DNA of 64,000 nt from NCBI RefSeq assembly GCF_001485575.1, contig NZ_BCNB01000006.1, forward strand, positions 2,976,001 through 3,040,000, in the 5' to 3' direction. Of this stretch, positions 24,926 to 35,752 are shown piece after piece; the first letter of the stretch is position 1, and each line of letters starts with the position of its first letter. This stretch comes from Haloarcula sp. CBA1127 (lineage in GTDB: Archaea; Halobacteriota; Halobacteria; Halobacteriales; Haloarculaceae). The translations under genes were made by a program, and so were the position numbers. Under the pieces are notes generated by a model, which saw only the letters and a list, made by a program, of their open reading frames with translations, was not told the origin of the DNA and searched no databases.

Positions 24926-25839
24926 TCGTACTCGATTGTCGCCGGCGGTTTGTGGGTCACGTCGTAGACGACGCGGGCGACGTTCTCGTGCGCCCCGGTG
25001 ATGCGCGACTGCATGCGCTGGAGCGTGTCCCAGTCGAGTTCCTGTGCGCGGGCGGTCATGCCGTCCCGGCTCTCGACGGAGCGAACGGCGACGACCCAGC
25101 CGTGGACGCGGTTGTCGCCCTTGACGCCCGTGGCCTTGCCGATGACGGCGGCCAGCGCCTGCCACGGCTCGTACTCCTCCAGTTCCTCCTCGACGACGTG
25201 GTTGGCCTCGCGGGCCACCTCCAGTTTCTCCTCAGTGACCTCGCCGATGATACGGACGGCGAGTCCCGGACCGGGGAACGGCATCCGCTCGGAGATGATC
25301 TCTTCGAGGTCGAGCGCGCGGGCGACTTCGCGGACCTCGTCCTTGTAGAGGTCCCGCATCGGCTCGACGATACCGTCGAAGTCAATGCGCTCGGGGAGGC
25401 CGCCGACGTTGTGGTGGGACTTGATCGTCCCCTCGCTTTCGATGCGGTCGGGGTAGATAGTCCCCTGCACGAGGTAGTCGGCGTCGACCTCGCGGGCGAC
25501 TGTCTCGAACTCCCGGATGAACTGCTCGCCGATGATGTGGCGCTTCTCCTCGGGGTCGGTTTCGCCTTCGAGTTCGTCGAGGAAGCGGTCCTGTGCCTCG
25601 ACGATGCGCAGCGAGTCCATGTAATCGAACGTCTCGCGGATCTCGTCGGTCTCGCCTTTCCGCATCAGCCCGGTGTCGACGTAGACGGCGGTGAGCTGGT
25701 CGCCGATAGCCTCGTAGGCCAGCGCGGCGGCCGTCGAGGAGTCGACGCCGCCGGAGAGCCCGATGACGGCGTGCTTGTCCCCGATCTGCTCGGCGATTTC
25801 GGCTTTCGCCTCCTCGATGAACTCGTCGACGTTCACCAT
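24922..25839 (-). CDS. guaAB: GMP synthase subunit B (ATP pyrophosphatase subunit)
   Basis: The 305-residue protein is the ATP-PPase and dimerisation half of GMP synthase, with the PP-loop SGGVDSS at residues 29-35 and the C-terminal region RMQSRITGA...[11 protein letters not shown] that binds XMP. Archaea encode the glutamine amidotransferase half separately, and it is not in this window. It aminates XMP to GMP with ATP and ammonia supplied by subunit A. Its start overlaps the pyrG stop (TGATG) and its stop overlaps the next gene, so all three are one operon. Confidence 0.95.
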   Translation of the reverse strand: MVNVDEFIEEAKAEIAEQIGDKHAVIGLSGGVDSSTAAALAYEAIGDQLTAVYVDTGLMRKGETDEIRETFDYMDSLRIVEAQDRFLDELEGETDPEEKRHIIGEQFIREFETVAREVDADYLVQGTIYPDRIESEGTIKSHHNVGGLPERIDFDGIVEPMRDLYKDEVREVARALDLEEIISERMPFPGPGLAVRIIGEVTEEKLEVAREANHVVEEELEEYEPWQALAAVIGKATGVKGDNRVHGWVVAVRSVESRDGMTARAQELDWDTLQRMQSRITGAHENVARVVYDVTHKPPATIEYE

Positions 25840-27500
25840 CAGTGGCTCACCTCCTCAGTCGTCACAGTGTGGGGGTCGTCTCCGAGCACGGCCTCAAGCA
25901 GGCCGACGAAGGGCGGGCTGGCACGCGTCGGTCGGGAGCGGAACTCCGGATGGAACTGCGTCCCGATGAAGTATGGGTGGTCCTCGGGTCCGAGTTCGAG
26001 TATCTCCATACGGTTTTCGGCGTAGCCGGAGAACTTCATCCCGGCGGCTTCGAGGTCGTCGATGTACTCGGGGTTGACCTCGTAGCGGTGGCGGTGCCGC
26101 TCCGTACAGGACTCGCCGCCGTACAGCGTCGCGGCGAGCGTGTTCGCGTCGATTTCGGTCTCGTGGGCCCCCAGTCGCATCGTCCCGCCCATATCCTCAA
26201 TCTCGTACTGCTCGGGGAGGATGTCGATGACGGGGTGTGGTGTGTCCTCCTCCAGTTCCGCCGAGTGGGCGTCGTCCAGATCCAGCACGTTGCGGGCGTA
26301 CTCGACGACAGCCATCTGGAAGCCGAGACACAGGCCGAGGAACGGAATGTCGTTCTCGCGGGCGTACCGGATCGCCTCGATTTTACCCTCCGTGCCGCGG
26401 GCACCGAAGCCGCCCGGCACGACGATAGCATCGGCCTCGCGCATCCGGTCAGCATGGTGGTCATTCATCTTCTCGGAGTTGACCCACCGGACGTTCACGT
26501 CGACGTTTTTCTCAAGGCCGGCGTGTTTCAGCGCCTCGTGGACGGACATGTAGGCGTCTTCGAGGTCGTACTTGCCGACGAGCGCAACTTCGACCTCGCC
26601 TTCGGTGTTCTGGGTGACGAGGTCGCGCCAGCGGTTCTCCCGCTCGTCTTCGGGCAGTGCCTCCGAGGCGATGTCGAGTTCTTCCATCACGTACTGGTCG
26701 AGTCCTTCCTCCTCGACCATCAGCGGGACATGGTAGATGTCGTCGACATCGGGGTTCGAGAAGACGGCTTCCGTCGGCACGTCACAGAACAACCCGATCT
26801 TCTCTTTGGTGTCGATATCGAGTTTGTCCGAGCAGCGGCCGACCAGAATGTCGGGCTGAAGACCGATAGAGCGCAGTTCCTTCACGGAGTGTTGGGTCGG
26901 CTTGGTCTTTTGCTCGCCGTTTTTCGAGTATGGGACGAGCGTGACGTGGGTAAAGAGAATATCGTCCTCGTCCTCTTCGTGGGCGAACTGCCGGAGCGCT
27001 TCGAGATACGGCATCCCTTCGATGTCCCCGACCGTGCCGCCGACTTCGATGATACAGACGTCGTTGCCCTCGGCAGCCTCGCGGATACGGCGCTTGATGT
27101 CGTCGGTGATATGCGGGATAATCTGGACCGTACGACCGAGGTAGTCGCCGGACCGCTCCTTCTCGATGACGTGCTGGTAGGTCTTCCCCGTGGTAACGTT
27201 GTGGTCGAAGGTCATGTCGATGTCGAGGAACCGCTCGTAGTTCCCCAGGTCGAGGTCGACCTCCCCGCCGTCTTTGAGCACGTACACCTCGCCGTGCTGG
27301 AAGGGGTTCATCGTACCGGCGTCGACGTTCAGATACGGGTCAATTTTGACCGCTGTAACGTCGAACCCGGCGTTTTTGAGTAATCTACCTGTGCTGGCGG
27401 CAGTGATGCCTTTCCCCAGGCCAGACATCACGCCACCGGTGACGAAGATGAACTTCCGACCCAGTTCCGGGTCGTAGTCCGTTTCGGGTTCGGTCGGCAT
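25839..27500 (-). CDS. pyrG: CTP synthase
   Basis: The 553-residue protein is complete CTP synthase, which aminates UTP to CTP with ATP and glutamine. The synthetase domain begins with [14 protein letters not shown] near residue 17 and carries the UTP/Mg region [13 protein letters not shown]. The class I amidotransferase domain has the nucleophile in GLCLGFQ and a HPEFRSRP segment with His and Glu. I chose ATG 27500 because the longer frame from 27608 runs over the next gene. It is the first gene of the operon with guaAb and the small Rossmann-like protein, which links CTP and GMP supply. Confidence 0.96.
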   Translation of the reverse strand: MPTEPETDYDPELGRKFIFVTGGVMSGLGKGITAASTGRLLKNAGFDVTAVKIDPYLNVDAGTMNPFQHGEVYVLKDGGEVDLDLGNYERFLDIDMTFDHNVTTGKTYQHVIEKERSGDYLGRTVQIIPHITDDIKRRIREAAEGNDVCIIEVGGTVGDIEGMPYLEALRQFAHEEDEDDILFTHVTLVPYSKNGEQKTKPTQHSVKELRSIGLQPDILVGRCSDKLDIDTKEKIGLFCDVPTEAVFSNPDVDDIYHVPLMVEEEGLDQYVMEELDIASEALPEDERENRWRDLVTQNTEGEVEVALVGKYDLEDAYMSVHEALKHAGLEKNVDVNVRWVNSEKMNDHHADRMREADAIVVPGGFGARGTEGKIEAIRYARENDIPFLGLCLGFQMAVVEYARNVLDLDDAHSAELEEDTPHPVIDILPEQYEIEDMGGTMRLGAHETEIDANTLAATLYGGESCTERHRHRYEVNPEYIDDLEAAGMKFSGYAENRMEILELGPEDHPYFIGTQFHPEFRSRPTRASPPFVGLLEAVLGDDPHTVTTEEVSH

Positions 27501-27577
27501 ACCGACGGTGAACCCCGCGTAGTCTAAACGGTTTCGGAGCGCGCACTGTTCGCCACCCCGTCGCAGTGTCAACGCGG

Positions 27578-27769
27578 CTACAGTGAGGGCTGCGTGAGGA
27601 CGCGCCACGCAGCCACGAGCGCGGCAAGTGACAGCGCCGAAAACACCGCATCACTGGGACTAGAGCCGATGGCGATAAACAACAGGTACCCGGCGATGAA
27701 CCCGCCCAGAAGCGAGACGACGCCGTGCCGCGTCGAGTGAGACACCGCCGCCCTGGTTCGCGTTGACAT
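27578..27769 (-). CDS. Small two-helix membrane protein (63 aa)
   Basis: A basic N-terminus of about 15 residues precedes two hydrophobic stretches (about 17-35 and 40-57). It starts directly before an A+T-rich region (27770-27800) with likely promoter. It lies before pyrG on the same strand. I do not recognise its family. Confidence 0.55.
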   Translation of the reverse strand: MSTRTRAAVSHSTRHGVVSLLGGFIAGYLLFIAIGSSPSDAVFSALSLAALVAAWRVLTQPSL

Positions 27770-27835
27770 ACAACATTATTTATTGTTATATAGTATAAAT
27801 GTATCTTCGGTATTGGTGGGCAGGTTCGGCGACGG

Positions 27836-28009
27836 TCAGGGCTTGAGGACGCCGGACCGGATGGCGAAGTACGTCCCGATGGCACCAACCGAGGCGAGCA
27901 CGAGTGCCCGGAGCGGCCCGCCCGCGACGAGTGCCGTCTGCATCAGCACTAACAGCGTCACCAGCGTGGCGAGAAATGACACGGCAGCAAACGAGAGCGG
28001 GCGGTTCAT
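27836..28009 (-). CDS. Small two-helix membrane protein (57 aa)
   Basis: A 57-codon frame from ATG 28009 to TGA 27836-27838 encodes two hydrophobic helices (about residues 6-26 and 30-50) separated by GGPLR. Third-position bias toward C and G fits coding. It precedes the other small membrane protein on the same strand, with an A+T-rich spacer between them. The family is unknown to me. Confidence 0.55.
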   Translation of the reverse strand: MNRPLSFAAVSFLATLVTLLVLMQTALVAGGPLRALVLASVGAIGTYFAIRSGVLKP

Positions 28010-28144
28010 AGTATGGAGTCGAGCCGGCAGCGCCTCTGTCTTTCGATACTGACCAGCAGGTGTGGTGCCTGAGCTACATTTTCACTGGGCGCTGAACCGG
28101 CGACAGGAATCGACCGCGGACTCTGAACACCGGGTTCCCAGCAG

Positions 28145-28738
28145 CTACAGGTGGTCGCGGAGAAACGGCCCAACCGTCTCGCCGATACGGCCGCTCTGCC
28201 CGACGAAATGGTGGTCGGCTGGCAGGCGCTCAACCGTCTGGCCCAGCTCGGTAGCCCGGTCAACGACCGGCTCCCAGTCGACTGTCGCATCGCGCTCCCC
28301 GACCACGACCTGTACCGGGCAGTCGATGGCATCAAGCGCAGCGGCCGCATCGAGATTCTCAGTCAGGCTGGCGGGCGGCGCAAGCACTGACAGGACCGCT
28401 GGACCGGCGTCGCTATCGGCCTCGGCGGCCGCACAGAGCGCCACAGCCGCGCCGAAACTGTAGCCAAACAGGCCGACTGCGTCGTAGCGCTCGTCGGCCC
28501 ACGCCAGCGCGTTCTCGGCGTCGGCCCGCTCGCCACGGCCCTCGTCCCACGCGCCGTAGTCGAACCGGAGACAGCCGATTTCGGGGGCGAGCGCGTCGCT
28601 GACCGCCGTAAGCCGACTATCAGACCGGGAGCCACCGTACTTCGGGTGGGGCGGGCACGCGACGACGACGGTGTCCGATGCTGGCCGGTCAAGCGATGCG
28701 GTGACGTCTCGCCCACCCGAGATCCCGACGGTAGTCAT
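28145..28738 (-). CDS. Alpha/beta hydrolase, dienelactone-hydrolase-like
   Basis: The 197-residue protein has the alpha/beta-hydrolase pattern: an oxyanion-type segment ACPPHPKYGGSR near residue 28, the nucleophile elbow GYSFGA near 92, an acidic residue in GERDATVDW, and the catalytic-type His in DHHFVG near 175. It resembles haloarchaeal and bacterial hydrolases of the KANL3/Tex30-like or dienelactone hydrolase type. The substrate is unknown. It diverges from the PspA gene at 28799. Confidence 0.8.
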   Translation of the reverse strand: MTTVGISGGRDVTASLDRPASDTVVVACPPHPKYGGSRSDSRLTAVSDALAPEIGCLRFDYGAWDEGRGERADAENALAWADERYDAVGLFGYSFGAAVALCAAAEADSDAGPAVLSVLAPPASLTENLDAAAALDAIDCPVQVVVGERDATVDWEPVVDRATELGQTVERLPADHHFVGQSGRIGETVGPFLRDHL

Positions 28739-28798
28739 ACGTGTTCACTCGCCAGCCCTCTGTAAGAAATTTAAGGTTGGAGAGACCAATGCGCATAC

Positions 28799-29641
28799 AT
28801 GGGAATCCTCTCGCGCGCGTCGTACGTCATCCGCTCTAAGCTCAACGCCGTCCTGAACCGAGCGGAGGACCCGACAGAGACCCTCGACTACAGCTACGAG
28901 CAGTTGCGTGACGAACTGCAAGATGTCAAGCAGGGCATCGCGGACCTGACGACCCAAAAGAAGCGACTGGAAATTCAGAAGCGCCGCCTCGAAGAGAACG
29001 TCGAGAAGCACAACGAACAGGCGCGCCAGGCCGTTGAGCAGGACCGCGAGGACCTCGCCCGCCAGGCGCTGGAAAAGAAAAAGCAGAAGATGAGCCAGAT
29101 CGAGGATCTGGAAGGCCAGATACAGGACTTACAGAGCCAACAGGACCAGCTGGTCGAGCAGAAAGACGAACTCCAGAAACAGATCGAGCAGTTCCGGACG
29201 AAGAAGGAAACGATGAAGGCTCGCCACGAGGCCGCGAAGGCGTCGGCGCGCGTCAACGAGGCGATGACCGGCGCGGGCGACGAGATGCAGGATATCAATC
29301 AGGCTATCGAGCGTGCGGAGGAACGGACCGAAGACATGGAAGCTCGTTCGCAGGCGATGGACGAACTCCGGGAAGACGGTGTTCTCGAAAGTCAGATATC
29401 GGACGAGAGTTCGCTGGAGCGGGAGCTTGAAGAAGTCCGACAGAAAGGGTCAGTCGACGCCGAACTCGACACGCTGAAAGCCGAGATGGGGAAAGCCGAG
29501 GACGGCGACAGCGGATCAAGCGACGCAGATGTCTCCGAGGCCGAGCTGGAACAGGAACTCGCCGACGAGAGTACGCAGGTCGACGTCGACGAGAGCGAGG
29601 TTGAGTCGGAACTTGACGAACTGAAAGAGGACGAGCAGTAA
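28799..29641 (+). CDS. pspA: PspA/IM30 family protein with acidic C-terminal tail
   Basis: The first 215 or so of 280 residues match PspA/IM30/Vipp1: an amphipathic N-terminal helix (MGILSRASYVIRSKLNAVL, residues 1-19) followed by long coiled coils with heptad Leu, Gln and Glu. PspA binds stressed membranes and oligomerises to stop leakage. The last 60 or so residues are an acidic tail rich in Asp, Glu and Ser, absent in bacterial PspA, consistent with haloadaptation. A TTTAAG element lies about 30 bases before the start. No other psp genes are adjacent. In haloarchaea it is linked to salt stress. Confidence 0.92.
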   Translation: MGILSRASYVIRSKLNAVLNRAEDPTETLDYSYEQLRDELQDVKQGIADLTTQKKRLEIQKRRLEENVEKHNEQARQAVEQDREDLARQALEKKKQKMSQIEDLEGQIQDLQSQQDQLVEQKDELQKQIEQFRTKKETMKARHEAAKASARVNEAMTGAGDEMQDINQAIERAEERTEDMEARSQAMDELREDGVLESQISDESSLERELEEVRQKGSVDAELDTLKAEMGKAEDGDSGSSDADVSEAELEQELADESTQVDVDESEVESELDELKEDEQ

Positions 29642-29659
29642 CGCGCCGACGCGGGACTT

Positions 29660-31588
29660 TTACAGCGGCCAGACGACCGACACCGAGAGCGTCGTCACGG
29701 CACACAGAAGCAGTTGTAGCGGTCCGCCGACGCGCGCGAAGTCGGTGAAGCGATAGCCGCCGGGGCCGTACACCATCAGGTTCGTCTGGTACCCGATGGG
29801 TGTCAGGAAGGCCGTCGCGACCGCGAACGTCACGACGACGAGGAACGGGAACCCGGAAACGCCGATCTCGGCGGCGGTGGCGACGGCGATCGGGATCATC
29901 AGTACGACGGTCGCGGGCGGGGTGATGACGCTGGCGAGGACGGCCGTCAACAGGTACACCAGCGCCAGCAGCGCGAGCGGCGGGAGGACGCCGGCGGCGT
30001 CGACAAGGAGCCCGCCGACGAACGCGGCTCCGCCGGTGGCCTGCATCGCCTGGCCGAGCGGGAGCAGGCCGGCGAGCAGGAACACGACATTCCAGCTCAC
30101 CGCATCGTAGGCCCTCGACGCGCTCAGTGTGCCGGTCGCGACCGTGGCGACGACGCCGCCCAGCGCGGCAATATAGATGGGCAGCAGGTCCAGCGCTGCG
30201 AGCGCGATGACGGCGAGCAGGGTCGCGAGCGGGACCGCCGCAGCGGCGTCAAGCGAGGGTGGGCCGCCCTCAAGCGCATCGAACAGTTCCGGGGGGCCCT
30301 CAGTCAGGACCAGGTACCCCTCGTCCTGCAGGTGGCCCACCTCGTCGAGAGGCGTCTGGAGCAAGAGCAGGTCGCCGGCGGACAGTTCGACCGCTGCGAG
30401 ATTCTCGTGGATGATCTCGTCGCCGCGGCGGACGGCGAGGACCGTCACGTCGAACCGACTGCGCAGTTGCACGTCGGCGAGCGTTCGCCCGCGGAGCCGG
30501 GACTCCCTGTGAATGACGGCCTCCGCGAGAACGCCCAGATGGCCGCTCTCCGCCAGAAGGTCCGCCGTAACGGACTCACGGGCGAGGTCCCGAAGGTCGA
30601 GCGTCTGAGCGAGTTGGTTGACGGCCTGGCGGTTGCCACGGACCGTCAGCACGTCGCCGGGTTCGAGCGGCCGGTCTGTGGCCGTCGCGAAGAACGACTC
30701 GCCGTTGCGGTCGATCTGGAGCACGTCGATGTCAAGTGGGTCGCTCGCGGCGAGGACCTGTTCGACGGTGGCCTCGGTCGGCAGCGACTCTCCCGCATCG
30801 ATCACGTCCACGACTGCTTCAACCACATCGTCTGGGACGCCGCCTTCCAGCGCCTCCTGCACCGTCAGTCCGACCAGCGGCGACGAGTCCCGCACCTGTA
30901 ACTGCGACAGGTGGCGGTCCATGTCGAACTCCTCCGTGAAGTCGGCCGCGGGGTGGACCCGTTCGGGGACGAGCGCCCGACCAACCGTCAGCAGGTAGGC
31001 CACGCCGACAGCGAGGATGACGACACCGACAGGCGTCAGCGTGAACATCGAGAACGACCGGTCAAGCAACTGCGCCGAGAGGTCGCTCGCGAGCAGGTTT
31101 GTCGAGGTACCGACCAGCGTGAGCGTTCCGCCGAGCATCGCTGCGAAGGAGAGCGGCAGTAGCAGGTTCGACGGCGAGATACCGTATCGCTCCGAGAGCC
31201 CGGTGACCAGCGGGATGAAGACGGCAACCACGGGCGTATTGTTGACAAAGCCCGCGCTGACGCCCGTCGTGCCGACGATGGCAGTCAGCAGACGCCGTTC
31301 GTCGCCACCGGTCAGCGCCGCGAGTCGTCCGGCCAACCAGTCGACGACGCCAGCCGATTCGACGCCGGCGCTGAGGATGTACATCGCGACGATAGTAACC
31401 ACCGCCGGGCTGGCGAACCCCTCGATGGCTGTCCGCGCCGGGACGCCGGTGTACGGTTCCAGCACGACCAGCGCAACGAGGACGGCGATGGCCGTCATGT
31501 CGGGCGGGAGCCATTCGGTGACAAACAGCGTCAGCGCGGCGGCGACGAGCGCGAAAACCACGAGCGCGCCCATCGAGAGCGAGGGCAT
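29660..31588 (-). CDS. SLC13/ArsB-type permease with two TrkA-C domains
   Basis: The 642-residue protein has a divided structure: membrane helices at about 1-190 (LFVTEWLPPDMTAIAVLV, FVNNTPVVAVFIPL), two RCK C-terminal (TrkA-C) domains at about 200-410, and a second block of helices to the C-terminus with NxxP-type turns. This matches the DASS/SLC13 family members with central TrkA-C domains, thought to carry sulfate, dicarboxylates or other anions. I chose ATG 31588 (MPSLSM); the ATG at 31615 would add nine residues. The central domains may bind a nucleotide or cation. The direction and substrate are not set by sequence. Confidence 0.87.
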   Translation of the reverse strand: MPSLSMGALVVFALVAAALTLFVTEWLPPDMTAIAVLVALVVLEPYTGVPARTAIEGFASPAVVTIVAMYILSAGVESAGVVDWLAGRLAALTGGDERRLLTAIVGTTGVSAGFVNNTPVVAVFIPLVTGLSERYGISPSNLLLPLSFAAMLGGTLTLVGTSTNLLASDLSAQLLDRSFSMFTLTPVGVVILAVGVAYLLTVGRALVPERVHPAADFTEEFDMDRHLSQLQVRDSSPLVGLTVQEALEGGVPDDVVEAVVDVIDAGESLPTEATVEQVLAASDPLDIDVLQIDRNGESFFATATDRPLEPGDVLTVRGNRQAVNQLAQTLDLRDLARESVTADLLAESGHLGVLAEAVIHRESRLRGRTLADVQLRSRFDVTVLAVRRGDEIIHENLAAVELSAGDLLLLQTPLDEVGHLQDEGYLVLTEGPPELFDALEGGPPSLDAAAAVPLATLLAVIALAALDLLPIYIAALGGVVATVATGTLSASRAYDAVSWNVVFLLAGLLPLGQAMQATGGAAFVGGLLVDAAGVLPPLALLALVYLLTAVLASVITPPATVVLMIPIAVATAAEIGVSGFPFLVVVTFAVATAFLTPIGYQTNLMVYGPGGYRFTDFARVGGPLQLLLCAVTTLSVSVVWPL

Positions 31589-31678
31589 ACCAGTTCCCTC
31601 GATGGATGGCGGCAAAAGCGTCAGGGGCCATTCGGACCGGTCACCCCACTGTCGGACAGGTGTGCCAGCCGACCGGCC

Positions 31679-32587
31679 TCACTGCGGGTCCGGCTCGTAG
31701 CCCGGCCCGACTCGCAGCGTCAGTGTGGTCTCACGCACCGACAGCGACAGCATCTCGTGCGTACTGAGTTCGCCGTCCCGGCTGAATGTGATTGCCTCGT
31801 CGTGACCATCGACGGTAATCTCGTCCGCCCGAACGTGAGTCACCCCGTCGGTATCCAGCGCCAGCAGCCGCTGGCCGATGGCCTCCGCGACGAGGTTTCC
31901 CGTGGGCATCTGTTCGACGATGGCCACGTCGAGCAGCCCGTCTTCCATGTTTGCCTGCCCACCCTCAGCGACGAACTTGCGGGCGTTGCCCACCAGCAGG
32001 CAGGTAGCCTCGCCGGACCAGGTGAACGGCCCGTCCTCGCCGACAGCCGCGATAGTGATGTCAAGCCCGTCGAAGCGGAGCGCCTCCTGTGCGCCAGTGA
32101 GCAGAAACGCCAGCGTGCCGAACCGCTCCTTGAGGTCGCCTGATGTCGAGACGCTGGCGTCAGCGGGGAGGCCGGCGATACAGGAGACCAGAAACGGTTC
32201 GTCGCCGGCGACACCCACGTCGACCGGCCGCGCCTCTCCGACATCGGCGATTTCGACGCCGTGTTCGATGTCCGTGACACCGATGTTCCCGGCCAGCAGG
32301 TTCGCCGTCCCGGCCGGGATGACGCTCAGCGTCACCGAGTCGAGGTGACCGACGTCGTCGAGCCCACGGACGACCTCGTTCACCGTCCCGTCGCCGCCAC
32401 AGACGGCGACCTCAGAGGCCTCGGCCCGCCCGGCCTCGCGGCCGAGTTCGACCGCGTCGCCGGCCGCCTCGGTTTCGTACACCTCGAACCCGCGTGCCTT
32501 CATCAGCCGCGGAACGTAGTCGGCGTGCTCGCCGTCGCCGCTGACGGAGTTGAGGATACACCGACGCGAACCAATCTGCATAGTCAT
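31679..32587 (-). CDS. Diacylglycerol/sphingosine-kinase-like lipid kinase
   Basis: The 302-residue protein matches the DAGK-catalytic/YegS family: the ATP-binding motif CGGDGTVNEV near residue 64, IPAGTANLLA near 90 and the later EDGLLDVAIVE of the C-terminal beta domain. Family members phosphorylate diacylglycerol or related lipids; in archaea the natural substrate may be archaeol-derived lipids, which is inference. Starts at 32587 (MTMQIG) or 32581 (MQIG) are both possible; the frame from 32653 would overlap the next gene's stop region. It lies on the same strand as the following membrane-protein gene (32631-33671). Confidence 0.85.
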   Translation of the reverse strand: MTMQIGSRRCILNSVSGDGEHADYVPRLMKARGFEVYETEAAGDAVELGREAGRAEASEVAVCGGDGTVNEVVRGLDDVGHLDSVTLSVIPAGTANLLAGNIGVTDIEHGVEIADVGEARPVDVGVAGDEPFLVSCIAGLPADASVSTSGDLKERFGTLAFLLTGAQEALRFDGLDITIAAVGEDGPFTWSGEATCLLVGNARKFVAEGGQANMEDGLLDVAIVEQMPTGNLVAEAIGQRLLALDTDGVTHVRADEITVDGHDEAITFSRDGELSTHEMLSLSVRETTLTLRVGPGYEPDPQ

Positions 32588-32630
32588 AGCGAGTCCGGAC
32601 CAGCACTTATACCGTGGTGATGTGCCGGCG

Positions 32631-33671
32631 TCACTCCCAGTCGACGTCGACACTCCGGTTCGTCTCGCGGAGAATGAACGGGCCGATTGCGAGCGTTCGT
32701 TTGGTTATCGTGACAATACGGAGGATGTACGATATCAGGACTGTGAACGGAAGCAGGGATGCTGTCGTCGTCACCGCGAGGAGCCACAATGCGTCGGGGA
32801 CGCCGGCTGTGACGCCGACGAAATCCTGCACATCGAGGAACAACAACGAGGTGATTGCGACGGTAAGCGCCGGGATGGCGACGTACAGCAATGTTCGGGA
32901 GAGGGCGGACAGCTCCCACTGAAAATACAGCGTTTTGAAGTGTTCCCGGGCCGGGCCGAACAGTTCGAGCATCTCGACGAGTTCCGCAAGCGAGTCGTCG
33001 ACCTCGTCGGTGAGTTCGTCGGCGTATGCTTCCCGGATGCGCCGGCCGGCATACAGCTTCCAGGAGTAGTTGTAGTTCAACGCGGCCTTGACGACATCGA
33101 ACTCGCCGAAGGTTCCGCCTTCGAGCTGCTCGGTAACGCTGTCAGCGTTGGTTCGCACGTCCGCCAGATAGTTCGACAGTAACGCCGACAGGTCGTCATC
33201 GAGCGCCGCCCCCTCGGCGGCGTTCTGGGCATTCTCGGCCCGTTCGGTGGTCCCGCGGACCAGCGACCGGAGGAACGCCGAGGGTTCGGCGGGGCTGACT
33301 GGCGTGTCGACGGCGTCAGCAACGTCGGCGCGGAACTGCATCGACCCATCCATCCGTTCGCGCTGATCACCCACCGCACCGAGTTCCTGTGAGAGGACGA
33401 GCTGGTTCAGTGTCAGGACCAGTGTTACTGCGGTTATGGTCCCCGTAATCAGCGCCTGGAACAGCGTTTCGACCGGGTCACCGCGAGTCAGCAGCGTCAT
33501 AGCCGGTGTGGGGTGCAAGTGTCCGGCTGCGAGAACCCCAAAAAATAGGACACCGGAGAGGAGGGCGGTAACGAGCCAGCGGTCCGCATCAAGGAGGAAC
33601 CAGAGGAGTCGCGTATCGCCGGCGGCGCGCCCCCGCATGGTGTCGCTCGACTCACCGCTGTCAGTGGTCAT
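32631..33671 (-). CDS. Polytopic membrane protein (346 aa), uncharacterised haloarchaeal family
   Basis: Two helices lie near the N-terminus (about residues 35-55 and 72-95), followed by a long soluble, acidic region (about 100-240) and two or three C-terminal helices (about 250-325). The layout is that of a membrane protein with a cytoplasmic middle domain. No catalytic motif is visible and no family name comes to mind. It precedes the lipid kinase, with 43 bases between them, and may be co-transcribed. Confidence 0.75.
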   Translation of the reverse strand: MTTDSGESSDTMRGRAAGDTRLLWFLLDADRWLVTALLSGVLFFGVLAAGHLHPTPAMTLLTRGDPVETLFQALITGTITAVTLVLTLNQLVLSQELGAVGDQRERMDGSMQFRADVADAVDTPVSPAEPSAFLRSLVRGTTERAENAQNAAEGAALDDDLSALLSNYLADVRTNADSVTEQLEGGTFGEFDVVKAALNYNYSWKLYAGRRIREAYADELTDEVDDSLAELVEMLELFGPAREHFKTLYFQWELSALSRTLLYVAIPALTVAITSLLFLDVQDFVGVTAGVPDALWLLAVTTTASLLPFTVLISYILRIVTITKRTLAIGPFILRETNRSVDVDWE

Positions 33672-33765
33672 ACAGGTCGGCTCGCCCGCCGGGGTTAAAA
33701 GGACGTGCCCGACACATCCCGGGAGTCAGCACATCGGCAGCGAGAATCGGCCGAGCGAACAGCAG

Positions 33766-35694
33766 CTATCGGCCGGCGAGGAACGTCACCGCGGTGCGCT
33801 GTTGCTCGACTTCGGTTTCGAGGTGGTCGCGGAACTCGGCGATGTCGATGTCTTTCTCTTCGCGTTCCTTGCGGTCACGAACCGAGATGGTCCCGGCTTC
33901 CTCCTCGTTGTCGCCGATGACACACATATAGGGAACGCGGTCGTCGTGGGCCTGCTGAATCTTCTTGCCGACGGTCCAGGAGCGGTCCTCGATAGTGACC
34001 CGGAAGTCGTCGAGTTCATCCTGAATCTCCTCGCAGTAGGCGATGTTATCGTCGCTGACTGGCAGCAGGCGGATCTGTTCGGGAGCGAGCCACGGCGGGA
34101 ACTTCCCGTTGTAGTGCTCGGTCAGCACCATGAAGAACCGCTCGTAGGAGCCATACAGCGCGCGGTGGATCATCACCGGGCGGTGCTCTTCGTTGTCCTC
34201 ACCGGTGTAGGAGAGATCGAACCGCTCGGGCATATTGAAGTCCAGCTGCACAGTCGGGCCGTCCCAGTGACGACCGAGCGCGTCCTCGAAGGCAAAGTCG
34301 ATCTTCGGGCCGTAGAAGGCACCGTCGCCCTCCTCGACGACGTAGTCGATGTCCTGCTCGTCAAGGACGGATTCAAGCTGGGATTCGGCTTTCTCCCAGA
34401 TCTCGTCGCCGCCGACGGACTTCTCGGGCCGGGTGGCGAACTGGACAGTGTAGTCGAGATTGAACGTGTCCAGCGTGTCGAGGATGATGTCGACCGTCGC
34501 CAGCACTTCTTCCTCGATCTGGTCCGGGCGGACGAACAGGTGGCCGTCATCGATGGTGAAGGCCCACGTCCGGGAGAGCCCGGAGAGTTCGCCGCGCTGC
34601 TCTTTGCGGTACACCTTCCCGTCCTCAAAGTACCGCACCGGCAGGTCCCGGTAGCTCCAGGAGTTCTGCTCGAAAATAGTGGCGTGGCCGGGACAGTTCA
34701 TCGGCTTCAGGCCGTACTCCTCGTCGTTGACATCGAGCAGGAACATATCGTCAACGTAGTTCTCGTAGTGGCCCGACTTCTTCCAGAGTTCGGTGCGGAA
34801 GACGTGGGGCGTCTCGACCTCGTCGTAGCCGGCGTCGCGGTTGAGGCCGGCGACGTAGTCCGTCAGCTCGTTGAGGATCTTCTTGCCGTTGGGCTCGTAC
34901 AGCGGCAGGCCCGGCCCGGTCGTTTCGTCGATGGAGAACAGGTCCATCTCCTGGCCGATCTTGCGGTGGTCGCGCTCCTCGGCCTTGCGGCGCTGTTCGA
35001 GGAACTCATCGAGCGCGTCCTCCGTCGGGAAGGCGGTTCCGTACACGCGGGTCAGCGTCTCGTTTTCCTCCTCGCCGCGCCAGAAGGCGGCGGAGATTTC
35101 AAGCAGAGCGAAGCCGCCGATTTCGCCGGTCGATTCGACGTGGGGCCCCTGACAGAGGTCCTCGAACTCGCCCTGGGTGTAGAAAGAGACCTCCTCGTCG
35201 TCCGCGGCCTCGGTTTCGAGGATGTCCTGTTTGAACTGATTATCCTCGTAGCGTTCGAAGGCGTCGTCGCGGTCGACGAGTTCGCGTTCGATGTCAAGGT
35301 CCTCCTCGATGATCTCCTCGGCTTCGGCCTCGATGGCTTCGAGGTCGTCCTCGTCGATATCGACGCCGGTGATGTCGTAGTAAAACCCGTTGTCGGTCCA
35401 CGGCCCGATTGTGAGCTTGGCATCGGGGTAGAGGCGCTGCAGGGCCTGTGCGAAGACGTGGGCGGCGGAGTGACGAAGCACGTCGAGATACTCGTCACTG
35501 CTCTCGGTGACGATTTCGAGTTTGACGTCTGCTGTCAACGGCGCGTGTTTGTCGACAAGGTCGCCGTCGACGACGCCGGCGACCGTGTCGTCACCTAACC
35601 CTGGCCCGATTTCGTAGGCGACATCCTCGACCGTGCTGCCGCGTTCGACCTCTAGTGGGGTCCCGTCGGGCAGCGTGACCGTGACCGTACTCAT
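33766..35694 (-). CDS. thrS: Threonyl-tRNA synthetase
   Basis: The 642-residue enzyme shows the bacterial-type layout: an N-terminal TGS domain (about 1-60), an editing/SAD domain with [11 protein letters not shown] near residue 73, a class II core with the zinc-type CPGH motif ([10 protein letters not shown] near 333), motif 2 region ([15 protein letters not shown]), motif 3 ([11 protein letters not shown]), and an anticodon-binding domain to the end. The SAD HxxxH is present, so the enzyme should edit mischarged Ser-tRNA in the bacterial manner rather than with the archaeal NTD. It is a single gene on the minus strand. Confidence 0.97.
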   Translation of the reverse strand: MSTVTVTLPDGTPLEVERGSTVEDVAYEIGPGLGDDTVAGVVDGDLVDKHAPLTADVKLEIVTESSDEYLDVLRHSAAHVFAQALQRLYPDAKLTIGPWTDNGFYYDITGVDIDEDDLEAIEAEAEEIIEEDLDIERELVDRDDAFERYEDNQFKQDILETEAADDEEVSFYTQGEFEDLCQGPHVESTGEIGGFALLEISAAFWRGEEENETLTRVYGTAFPTEDALDEFLEQRRKAEERDHRKIGQEMDLFSIDETTGPGLPLYEPNGKKILNELTDYVAGLNRDAGYDEVETPHVFRTELWKKSGHYENYVDDMFLLDVNDEEYGLKPMNCPGHATIFEQNSWSYRDLPVRYFEDGKVYRKEQRGELSGLSRTWAFTIDDGHLFVRPDQIEEEVLATVDIILDTLDTFNLDYTVQFATRPEKSVGGDEIWEKAESQLESVLDEQDIDYVVEEGDGAFYGPKIDFAFEDALGRHWDGPTVQLDFNMPERFDLSYTGEDNEEHRPVMIHRALYGSYERFFMVLTEHYNGKFPPWLAPEQIRLLPVSDDNIAYCEEIQDELDDFRVTIEDRSWTVGKKIQQAHDDRVPYMCVIGDNEEEAGTISVRDRKEREEKDIDIAEFRDHLETEVEQQRTAVTFLAGR

Positions 35695-35752
35695 ACCCGA
35701 GGATACGACGGCGGCCGGGGATAAGTGTATTGAGACGCGGGCGACGCTGGCG

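Noticed and set aside
25842..27383. 513-codon open frame antisense to pyrG
   Set aside because: G+C-rich haloarchaeal genes create long antisense frames because their third positions avoid stops; pyrG is a full, conserved enzyme and the antisense product resembles nothing.
33436..35598. 720-codon open frame antisense to thrS and beyond
   Set aside because: It mirrors thrS codon structure and runs across two minus-strand genes; thrS is intact and conserved.
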